From Talinum fruticosum (Eukaryota > Streptophyta > Magnoliopsida > Caryophyllales > Talinaceae): a stretch of DNA of 64,000 nt. The notes beneath the pieces were generated by a model. The model was not told the DNA's origin, did not search any database, and worked only from the letters and a program-made list of their open reading frames with translations. Within the stretch, counting starts at the first letter, position 1. Every line of letters begins with the position of its first letter. The position numbers and the translations under genes were made by a program. The stretch spans positions 620,001 to 684,000 of the forward strand of contig JAITYX010000017.1 of NCBI GenBank assembly GCA_021018815.1. Direction: 5' to 3'. Of the stretch, positions 49,501 through 60,712 are shown in pieces.

Positions 49501-50174
49501 AGTGTACGTGTACCTTTCTATCTATATCAAATCATAAAGTTGATTTTTTTCATGTCAAAGCTTGTAGACTTTCTTCATACAGACAGTCGAGGTGTCAAAT
49601 TTGGACGTTGTTATCGTTAATTAAACCTTAATTACACGGCCCTAATTAATTGCTTGATTTCCTTAACGACTGGGTTCAACATTCAAGGCTTGGAAAAAGC
49701 TTTAACGAAATGATGTGATAGTACAATAAATCCTGATTAACAAGATGAATATCACCATGAATTTGTAGTGATAATATTATGGATTAATTACAATTAGAAA
49801 AAAAATAATATTAATTTATTAATATGATTTATGTTTTTAATATTCATTGACTTTATCGCTACCAAATTACGCCCACATAAACATAAATAGTATTTTTGCT
49901 CATAATATTACTAAATATCTAATCGTCGTCTTAAAGTATGTACAAGTGGAACATCAAAACGCAATCTAACAACTGCTTTTACAATTTCCTAACTTGAATA
50001 ATTTACTATTCAAATTCATTGTCATTTTCATGGTTGTTTCTAATATATTACCAGTTGAATAACTATAATTCATGAAAAATGAAGTAGAAACTATGGACTC
50101 TCTTCATTATATTTAACCCTAACTTGTACCATTTTGCAATATATTTTGCTCTTGTCTACAAATATCTCTAGAAC
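49501..50174. other. AT-rich spacer between PP2C and the satellite array
   Basis: No gene seen. The satellite begins abruptly at about 50,175, about 0.7 kb beyond the inferred PP2C promoter. Confidence 0.55.
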
Positions 50175-53100
50175 AACCTTTATTTTTGGATCTTGGAAGC
50201 ACTTGACCACTATGCTTCGAAACCCTTTAGAAAGTTCACGATATTTTCTTTATGAATTTAGAATATATTGATAATTACTACTTATGAATCGCCATTGTCT
50301 TTTTTATCATAGAAGATGATCCCAAACTAGTTAACAATGAGTAAGATTTGGGTGTTTTATTTGAGTGTTTTTCTGGTGTACAATGCTCTTGAAATGATCT
50401 AAAATGGGCGTTAAATAGCCCGTAACCTCTTGAATTTATTGATAAGTTTATTTAGATATTATTTGACAATTTTTCAAAAATTTTTCAAAAATTGCAAAAA
50501 AACCGTGGATAATAGCCTTCATTTTAAGGTATTGGAAGCAGTTGACCACTATGCCTCCGAAACTCCTTGACATCTCAATTATTATCTTTATAATTTTAGA
50601 TGATCTTCATGATTTCTACTTATGACATTACTATTGTCTTTTGGATCTTATAAGGTGATCCAAAAGCGACCAACAATGAGTAAGATTTGGGTGTTTTATT
50701 TGAGTATTTTTCTGGTGTACAATACTCTTGAAATGATCTAGAGTGGGCCTTAAATAGCCCGAAGTTCTTCAATTGTCGGTAGGTTTGTTTAGATATTATT
50801 TGAAAACTTTCCGAAAATTTCCTAAAAATTACAAAAAGTTGTGGATAAAAGCCTTCATTTTTGGGTCTTGGAAACAGTTGACTACTATGTCTCCGAAACC
50901 GCTTAGGAAACTCACATTACTCTCTTTATAAATTTAGATGATATTGATGATTTCTACTTATGACATTGATATTGTCTTTTGGATCTTAAAAGGTGATCCC
51001 AAAGCAACCAAAAATGAGGAAGATTTAGGTGCTTTATTATTTGAGTGTTTTACTTGGTGTACAATACTCTTGAAATAATCTACAATCGACCTTAAATAGC
51101 AAAGAACAACTTAAATTGTCAATAGGTCTTTTAAGATATTATTTTACAACTTTCTGAAAATTTTTCAAAAATTACAAAAAAATCGGGGATAATAGCCTTT
51201 ATTTTTGGGTCTCGAAAATAGTTGACCACTATGCCTCTAGAACCCCTTGGAAAGCTCACATTATTATCTTTATGAATTTAGATAATCTTGATGATTTCTA
51301 CTTGTGACATTCTCATTGTCTTTTTGATCTTAGAAGGTGATCCCAAAACAGACCAAGAATGAGCAAGATTTTGATGTTTTATTTTATTGTTTTTCTGATG
51401 TAAATTGCTCTTGAAATGATCAAGAATGAGCCTTAAATAGCCTAGAACCTATTGAATTGTTGATAGGTTTGTTTAAATATTATTTGTTTATTAAAATTTC
51501 CCAACAATTGCAAAAATCGTAGATAATAGCTTTCATTTTGGGGTCTTGGAAGCAGTTGACCACCATGCCTCCGAAACCACTTGGGAAGCTCACATAATTT
51601 TCTTTTATAATTTTAGATGATCTTGATGATTTCTACTTATGACATTTCCATTGTCTTTTAAATCTTTGAATGTGATCCCAAAGCAGACTAAGAATGAACA
51701 AGATTTGAGTGTTTTATTTAAGTGTTTTTCTCGGTGTACAATACTCTTGAAATGTTCTGGAGTAGACCTTAAATAACCAAGAACCACTTGAATTGTCAAT
51801 AGGTTTGTCGTGATATTATTTGACAACTTTTCAAAAATTTCTCAAAAATTGTAAAAAACCATGGATAATAGCCTTCATTTTTTGGTATTAGAAGCACTTG
51901 CCCACTATGCCTTTGAAACTCCTTGGAAATCTCACGAGTATTATCTTTATGAATTTAGATGATCTTGTTAATTACTACTTATGATAGTGCCATTGTCTAT
52001 TTGATCATAGAACGTGATCCCAAAGCGATTAAGAATGAGCAAGATTGGGTGTTTTATTTGAATGTTTTTCCGGTGTACAATGCTCTTGAAATGATTTAGA
52101 ATGGGTATTATATAGCCCATAACCTTTTGAATTGTCAGTAGGTTTGTTTATATATTATTTGATATTTTTGAAAATTTCCCAAAAATTGCAAAAAGCGTGG
52201 ATAATAGCCTTCATTTGGGGGTCTTAGAAGCGAGTTGGCCACTATGCCTCCGAAATTCCTTGGGAAGCTCATGTTATTCTCTTTATAAATTTAGATAATT
52301 TTGATTATTTCTAATTACGACATTATTATTATCTTTTAGATCTTAAAAGATGATTCCAAAGTAGCCAAGAATGAACAAGACTTGGGTGTTTTATTTGAGT
52401 GTTTTTCTAGTGTACAATACTCTTGAAATGATTAAGAATGGGTCTTAAATAGCCAAGAACCACTTAAATTGTCAGTAGATCTGTTAAGATATTATTTGAC
52501 AACTTTTTGAATTTCCCAAAAATTATAAAAAACCGTGTACAATAGCCTTCATTTTCGGGTCTTATAAGCACTTGACCACTATGCCTCCGAAACTCCTTAG
52601 AAATCTCATAGTATTATCTTTATGATATTAGATGTTCGTGATAACTACTATTTATGACATTGCCATTGTTTTTTTATCATAAAAGGTGATCCCAAAGCAA
52701 TCGAGAATGAGCAAGATTTGAGTGTTTTATTTAAGTGTTTTTCTGGTGTAAAATAATCTTGAAATAATCTAGAGTAGGCCTTAAATAGCCAAGAACCACT
52801 TGAATTATCAGTAGGTTTGTTATGATATTATTTGATAACTTTTTAAAAATTTTTCAAGAACTCGCAAAAAGTCGTTGATAATAGCCTTCATTTGTGGGTC
52901 TTAGAAGCACCTGACCACTATGCCTATAAAATATCTTGAAATCTCACAGTATTATCTTTATAAAATTTAGATAAACTTGATAATTACTACTTATGACATT
53001 GACATTGTATTTGATTTTATAAGGTGATACCAAAGCAACCAAGAATGAGAAATATTCTAGTATTTTGTTTGAGTGTTGTTTCCGGTGTACAATGCTCTTG

Positions 53101-55584
53101 AAATGATCTTGAATTGGCCTTAAATAACATAGAACGTCTTGAATTGTTGGTAGGTTTGTTAATATATTATTTGACAACTTTCTAAAAATATTCCAAAAAT
53201 TTCAAAAAAACCGTGGATAATATCCTTCATTTTTGGGTCTCGGAAGCGGTTGACCACTACGCCTCTGAAACCCCTTGGAATGCTTACATTATTCTCTTTT
53301 TAAATTTAGATGATCTTGATAATTATTAGTTATGACATTATAATTGTCTTTTGTATCTTAGAAGATGATCCCAAAATAATTAAAAATGAGGAAGATTTGG
53401 GTGTTTTATTTGAATGTTTTTCAAGTGTACAATACTCTTGAAATTATCCGAAATGGGCTTTAAATACCCAAGAACCACATGAATTGTCGAGTAGGTTTGT
53501 TAGGATATTATTTGTCAACTTTTCGAAAATTTTCCAAAAATTGAAAAAAAAACCGTGGATAATAGCGTTCAATTTTGGGTCTTAGAATCACTTTACCACT
53601 ACGCCTCCGAAACGCCTTGGAAAACTACAGTATTATCTTCATCTTGTTGATTTATACTTCGACATTGTCATTTTATTTTTGATCATACAAGATGATCCCA
53701 AATCAGCCAAGAGTTATTTGAGCATTTTTCTACTGTACAATGCTATTTAAATGATTTAGAGTGTGCCTTAAATAGTCATAACCACTTGAATTGTCGGTAG
53801 GTCTGTTAAGATATTATTTTACAACTTTCCGAAAATTTTCCAAAAGCTGCAAAAACCGTGGATAATAGCCTTTATTTTTTGGTCCTTGAAGCACTTGACC
53901 ACTATGCCTCCGAAACCCCTTGGAAAGCTTACATTATTATCTTTACGAATTTAGATGATCTTGATGATTTCTATTTGTAACATTGCCATTATCTTTTTGA
54001 TCTTAGAAGGTGATCTCAAAGCAGCCAAAAATGAGCAAGAATTGGGTGTTTTATTTGAGTGTTTTTCTGGTGTAAAATATTCTTAAATAGCTCGGAACCT
54101 CTTGAATTATCGGTAGATTTGTTAAGATATTATTTGATAACTTTCCGAAAATTTCCAAAAATTGCAAAAAATTATGGATAATAGCCTTCATTTTGGGGTC
54201 TTGGAAGCAGTTGACTACTATGCCTCCGAAACCCCTTGGACTCACATTATTGTCTCGTATAATTTTAGAGGACTTTGATGATTTCTACTTATGATATTGC
54301 TATTGTCTTTTGGTTCTTTGAAGGTGATCCCAAAGTAGCAAGATTTTGGTGTTTCATTTGAGTGTTTTTATGGTGTACAATGCTTTTGAAATGAGATTGA
54401 GTGAGCCTTAAATAGCCAAGAACCACTTGAATTGTCAATAGTTTTTTAGGATATTATTCGTCAACTTTTTGAAAATTTTTCAAAAGCTGCAAAAAATCGT
54501 GAATAATAGCCTTCAATTTTTGGTCTTGGAATGACTTGACCACTATGCCTCTAAAACCAATTGGAAAGATCACGAGTATTATCTTTATGAATTAAAACGA
54601 TCTTGTTAATTACTACTTCGACATTGACATTGTACTTTTGATCATAGACGATGATCCAAAGCAGCCAAGAATGAACAAGATTTGGATGTTTTATTTGATC
54701 GTTTTTCTGTCTGTACTATGCTATTGAAATGATTTAGAGTGGGCCTTAGCCACGACCACTTGAATTATGAGTAGGTTTGTTAAGATATTATTTTATAACT
54801 TTTCTAAAATTTTTCAAAAGCTGTAAAAAACCATGGATAATAGCTTTCAATTTTGGGTCTTGGAATCACTTTATGACTATGCTTCGAAACCCCTTAGAAA
54901 GCTTACAATATTATGTTTATGAATTTAGATGATCTTATTAATTACTACTTCGACATTGCCATTGTGTTTTGATCATACAAAATGATCCCAAATTAACCAA
55001 AAATGAGCAAGATTGGGGTGTTTTTATTTGAATAATTTTTTGGTATGCAATACTCTCGAAATGATTTAGAGAGGGCTTTAAATAGCCACAAACCACTTGA
55101 GTTTTTAATAGGTCTATTAAGATATTATTTGACAACTTTAAAATTTTTTCCAAAAACCGCAAAAAAGCGTGGATAATAACCTTCATTTTTTATCTTGGAA
55201 GCACTTAACCACTATGCCTCTGAAACCCCTTTGAAAGATCACGAGTATTATCTTTACGAATTTAGATGAACTTTATGAATTGCTATCATCTTTTTTATCT
55301 TAGAAGGTGATCACAAAACAATCAAGAATGAGCAAAATTTGGGAGTTTTATTTGAGTCTTTTTTGGTGTACAATACTCTCGAAATGATTTAGAATGGGCC
55401 TTAAATAGCCACAAATCACTTGAATTGTCGATGAATTCGTTAAGACATTATTTGACAACTTTTTGAAAATTTCCTAAAAATTATTAAAACCATTGGATAA
55501 TAGCCTTTATTTTTTGGTCCGGGAAGTACTTGACCACTATGCCTCTAAAACCCCTTGGAAAACTTACATTATTGTCTTTGTCAA

Positions 55585-58500
55585 TGTAACAACCCAAACT
55601 TTAAAACGTATTATATCTAATACGTTCAATTAAAGCGCGTGCATTTCAATTCCAAAATATTTTCATATCATATATATATGTGTGTATCAAAATTTTCTTG
55701 CAGGACCCAAACGTAGCTGACGACGATGGATGGCCAATATTTACAATAAAATTCATAAAGTATCAACTCCCCAAATATTACTTATACTCATAATTCATGC
55801 CCGATCCTTTCTATTATAAACATTTAATCTAAATCAATTTTTTTATAAACATTTATATATACATATAGAGGCATTCCTACACCTATATGTAAGCATAAAA
55901 TATATCACCCAAAACTAATTCAACACACTTATGTACATGAGCATCTAATGTCAATTGCTAGAAATAAGGTTAACCTAAACTTCTACTTAAGCAAATAAAC
56001 AAAATTTATTAGCAAAAGCACTATATATAATAAATAAAAATAATCATGAGGAAAATAATAAAAATAAAAATAATAAGCAGCCAGCTGATGAGATTAATAA
56101 TAATAAATAATAAAAATAATAAAGGAATTATTAGATATTTTTAGGGGTCAAGTAAGACCTTGACACCACTAATCACACTAAGCTTGCTTAATCAATTGAC
56201 AAATCACTTGGTTAGCATGCATCATTACCATCTGTCATCCACAACAATCAGCCCATACCAGCTTGATCATGTAGATAATCATCAAAACCTGGTATAAATA
56301 GGGATAATTAGCTGAAAATTTGGCCCCAAAATTCTGTTTATGCAAATCTCTCTCTCCTCTGAAAGCTGACCACCAACCCCACTTTGACCCCTTCCACAGA
56401 CCACCTCCGAACCCCTCTATCGATCCTCACTGACCATAATTCTTCTCCATGCTGCACTGAACAAGAAGCACCTGTCCGAGCACCATTACGACCACCCTGT
56501 CGCCGGAAAATTTCCCCAAAAGTCCCCCGTCGACCAACTTCACACCACCACCTTTCACTCTTCTATAGTCTCCCTCTCACCTCCGGCCACCCTCAGCCAC
56601 GCCGGCCAGCACCCTTCCGGCAGCCCAACCCTTAAGGGCCGCCGACCGCCTATCACCGGCCGACCACCGGCCACCAAGCCACCCAAAACAAACACCCTCC
56701 AAACCCTCCAAATAACTCAAAACCACCAAACCACCTCTCCTCTTTCCACACCACCCATGGCCGCCACCACCTGACCACCGACCGGAAACCCAACCGCCGC
56801 CACCTTCATGCACCGCCGGCAGCCACCCAGCACCACCACTGCAGCCCCCATGCGTACACACTCTCCTTCTCTCTCTCCTTTACATATGCCCTAAAACCAA
56901 CTTCCTCAAAAAAACCCACCATCACCACCACTACCACTGCCACACCACCACCACCGAGGACCACCACCGAGAACCGGCGCCGCCTCTGCCACCGGAGCAC
57001 CGCCTTCCGCCGCCGGATTCCACCTGCAACCACCACCCTTGCTCCATTCTTCTTCCTTAGGTAAAAACCTAAAACCTAACCCTAAAAATTAGCTTAACCT
57101 AATCTAGCTTTTAAAAACTAATTAAAATAAGCATAAAAATTTAATCAAGGTATGCATGTTCTAACCCTTGTAATTAAGAAAATAAAATTGGTAATGGATT
57201 CATTATAATTCATGTTTAAGTTACTAATAGTAATTATTATGCATGCATGTTAAATAAAAGCTAGTAGTATACTAATACATGTAAATTAAACCTTGCATGC
57301 ATGATTAAGTAAAAATAAATTAGCATATTAATAATAAGTTCATAGTTAAATTCTTGCATGCATGTTAAATAAGTAGCATGTTCATTACATGAGTATTGTT
57401 AAAATAGAAATTTATTTAGTTATTAGGTGCATGTTTAAATGATTAACCAAAGATTAACCTAGCTATAAACTTAAAGTAATTAGTTAATTCCTAAAGCATG
57501 TTTAATTAATAAATAAACTAGTAGTAGTACATGATTGCATGTGTAAATCACCAAAAATATTAATGCATGCTTAGTAAAATTCATGCATAAACTATAATCA
57601 CTTAATGAGTAAATGCATATTCATTAAACTTGTAATTAGCTAAGTTAAAGATATTAAAATGCATGTTTAATTTCTAAAATAATTCATGTTAAAGATTATT
57701 ATTATTTACATTCACAAATAAAATAGCTTAGCTAAAATTGCAATAAAATAAGGCATGAGCCAAATACTTATAAAATCATATCAATTACCATGGAATAAGG
57801 TGATTATTGCCAAAACCAAATCCTTATTAATGAAATGTGTTTCAAAACTCTATGTTAAGGGCCATCAAATCGAAGTCTGCTCGGGTCCTGTGCAAATCCC
57901 ACCAAGAACAAGTATACTATCAACATTATCGAGTACGTTCATTGATCGTGTCCTTCAATGTTTTATTTACAAATCAAGGCCGGATATGGCCGACATCAAC
58001 AACAATAAGGAATCATTTGCAAACAGTATTTTCCATATAAAAGTGGGCCCGCCCATCATTACTTCACCATTGTTCAAAGTCGGCACACCGTAATCGCGCC
58101 GCACCAACCGGACTTCCCGATCGGTCCAGGTGTGTACACATTTAGGGAAAACCGGATGATCGCAAGGGTCACCACACGGATAATTAATTAGCAACAGCTT
58201 TACATATTCACTCCCCTCATTTACAAATGAATTGAAATGCATGCGCTCAACTCAACTACTCCATAACCTTTATTTTACAAGTATGATAATGGACGTATTG
58301 AGCTTCGGCTCACATTTCGAAGTGTTTTCTTGTTTTGTTTTAGGTAAAATGTTGAAGGTATGAAGCAAAGGTCTATTCGAGATTTAGAGGCTCGCAATAG
58401 CAAGTTGGGGTATTAGTGGTCAAGTAAAATTGATTTCGTATCGGGTTTAACATGTACTAGTTACATAATTTGTAGTTTCCTAGCAAGGTATATCCTCGGG

Positions 58501-58634
58501 TAAAATACATACAAAGCCTTGCCCTTTCCTCCGGTAAGGGCGGCGTAATGTCCCTAACCTCCTTTCACTGCGCCGATCATCGGCTAGCGGTTTATTTAGA
58601 CTAAAATCGGTGATTATGGGTTTGGGGCGTTACA
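55585..58634. mobile_element. LTR-type insertion (probable solo LTR) in the satellite
   Basis: The ends are TGTAACAACCCAAAC (left) and GTTTGGGGCGTTACA (right), i.e. TG...CA with a short inverted terminus. GTCAA is duplicated exactly on both sides (55,580-55,584 and 58,635-58,639), and removing 3,055 bp restores a continuous monomer. The 5-bp duplication and TG/CA ends fit LTR retrotransposon integration. No gag, protease, reverse transcriptase or integrase motif, primer-binding site or internal second LTR is visible, so a 3,050-bp solo LTR is the simplest reading. A TATAAATAGGG promoter at 56,293 is followed by a CCACC/CCGCC-rich stretch (56,380-57,030) and an AT-rich half with GCATGCATG words. 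TGTAAC...GTTACA ends and long LTRs suggest a Tekay/Del-like chromovirus, an inference only. Confidence 0.85.
56290..56303 (+). promoter_or_regulatory. TATA-type promoter inside the LTR
   Basis: GGTATAAATAGGG, a strong plant TATA motif, lies about 0.7 kb into the element and immediately upstream of the C-rich transcribed-looking stretch. It sets the likely sense strand of the LTR as plus. Confidence 0.6.
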
Positions 58635-60712
58635 GTCAATTTAGATGGTCTTGATGATTTCTACTTACGACATTGGCATTGTCTTTTTAATCTTAGAAGG
58701 TGATATCAAAGCGATCAAGAATAAGTAAGATTTGGGTGTTTTATTTGAATGTTTTTCCGATTTAAAATGCTCTTGAAATGATCACGAATGGGTATTCTAT
58801 TGCTCGGAACCTCTTGAATTGTCGTTAGATTTGTTTAGATATTATTTGAAAACTTTACGAAAAATTACAAAAAATCGTTGATGATTGCCTTCATTTTGGG
58901 ATATTCGAAGCACTTGACCACTATGCTTCGAAACCTTTTGGAAAGTTCACTCGTATTATCTTTATGAATTTTGATGATCTTGATAATTAATATTTATGAC
59001 ATTGGCATTCTCTTTTTGATCTTATAAGGTGATCCTAAAGCGAATGAAAAATGAGCAAGATTTGGGTGTTTTATTTGATTGTTTTTCCGGTGTACAATGC
59101 TCTTGAAATTTTGTGGAATGGGCCTTAAATAACCCAAAACCTCTTGCATTATCGGTAGGTTTATTTAGATATTATTTGACAATTTTACGTAAATTTTGAA
59201 AAAAATAGCAAAAAACCGTAGATAATAACCTTCATTTTGGATCTTGAAAGCGATTGGCCACTATGCCATTGAAACCCCTTAGGAATAAGCTCATATTATT
59301 CTCTTTATAATTTTAGACAATCTGGATGATTTCTACTTACAACATTGCTATTGTCTTTTGGATTTAAAAGGTGATCCGAAAGCGAGTCAAGAATGAGAAG
59401 GATTTAGGTGTTTTATTTGAGTGTTTTTCTGGTGTAAAATGCTCTTTAAATGATCAAGAATGGGCCTTAAGTAGCCCGGAACCTCTTGAATTATCGGTAG
59501 TTTTGTTAAGATATTATTTGATATCTTTTCGAAAATTTCCCAAAAATTGCAAAAACCGTGGATAATAACCTTCATTTTTGGGTCTTGGAAGCACTCGAAA
59601 ACTATGTCTCCGAAACCCCTTGAAAAGCTCACATTATTGTCCGTATAATTTTAGATGATCTTGATGATTTCTATTTACAACATTTCTATTGTCTTTTGTA
59701 TCTTAAAGTTGATCTCAAAGTAGTCAAGAATGAGAAAGATTTGTGTGTTTTATTTGAGTTTTTTTTTCTGGTATTGATCTAGAGTTGGCCTTAAATAGCC
59801 AAGAATCACTTGAATTGTGAGTATATTTGTTAAAATATTAATTGATAACTTTCCGAAAATTTCCCCAAAACTGCATAAAATTGTGGATAATAACCTTCAT
59901 TTTTGGGTCTTGGACGCATCTCGACCACTATGCCTCCGAAACCTCTTGAAAAGCTCACAGTATTATCTTTATGATATTAGATGATCTTGATAATTACTAC
60001 TTATGACACTCGCCATTGTTTTTTTTTTTTTTTTATCATAGATGGTGATCTCAAAGCGAGTTAAGAATGAGCAAGAATTTGATGTTTTATTTGAATTTTT
60101 TCTATCGTAAAATGCTCTTGACATGATCAAGAATAGGCCTTAAATATCCCGGAACCTATTGAATTGTCGGTAGGTTTGTTTAAATATTATTTGTCAACAT
60201 TCCGAAAATTTTTCAAAAATTGCAAAAATTTGTGGATAATAACCTTCATTTTTGGGGTCTTGAAACAGTTGACCACTATGCCTTTGGAAACCCTTGGGAA
60301 GTTCACATTATTTTTTTTATAAATTTAGATGATCTTTATGATTTCTACTTACGACATTGTTATTATCTTTTGAATCTTAGAAGGTGATCTCAAAGCGACC
60401 AAGAATGAGTAAGATTTGGGCGTTTTATTTGAGTGTTTTTGTGGTGTACAATTATATTGAAATGATCTAGAGTGAGCCTTAAATAGCAAAGAACCACTTA
60501 AGTTTTTAGTAGGTATGTTAAGATATTATTTGACAACTTTCCGAAAATTTCTCAAAAACTACAAAAACCGTGGATAATAGCTTTTATTTTTGGATCTTGG
60601 AAACACCTAACCATTATGCCTCTGAAACCTCTTAAAAGCTCACGAGTATTATCTTTATAAATTTAGATAATCTTGATAATTATTATTTATGACATTGTCA
60701 TTGTCTTAACTC

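Larger units (their letters stand above)
50175..60712. repeat. satellite array, monomer about 300-350 bp, about 23 copies
   Basis: Head-to-tail monomers all contain CTTGGAAGCACTTGACCACT, ATGCCTCCGAAACCCCTTGG, TTTAGATGATCTTGATGATT, GGGTGTTTTATTTGAGTG and a GATAATAGCCTTCATTTT junction. Junctions fall near 50178, 50516, 50852, 51196, 51530, 51872, 52208, 52546, 52885, 53224, 53566, 53869, 54185, 54510, 54844, 55180, 55504, then after the LTR insertion 58889, 59229, 59569, 59894, 60243 and 60590. Most spacings are 330-345 bp, about two nucleosome lengths; a few are 303-325 bp through deletions. Copies differ by many substitutions, so the array is old and not recently homogenised. I recognise no named satellite. 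Confidence 0.95.

Noticed and set aside
56384..57036. Proline-rich and glycine-rich frames on both strands of the LTR
   Set aside because: They come from a CCACC/CCGCC-biased sequence, lack family resemblance and overlap on both strands.
50400..59640. Satellite minus-strand frames as genes
   Set aside because: They recur once per monomer and differ through ordinary repeat divergence; no start context or transcript evidence. Kept only as a low-interest finding.
50175..60712. CENP-B-box-like word in the monomer
   Set aside because: TTTCGGAGGCATAG does not meet the nTTCGnnnnAnnCGGGn pattern.
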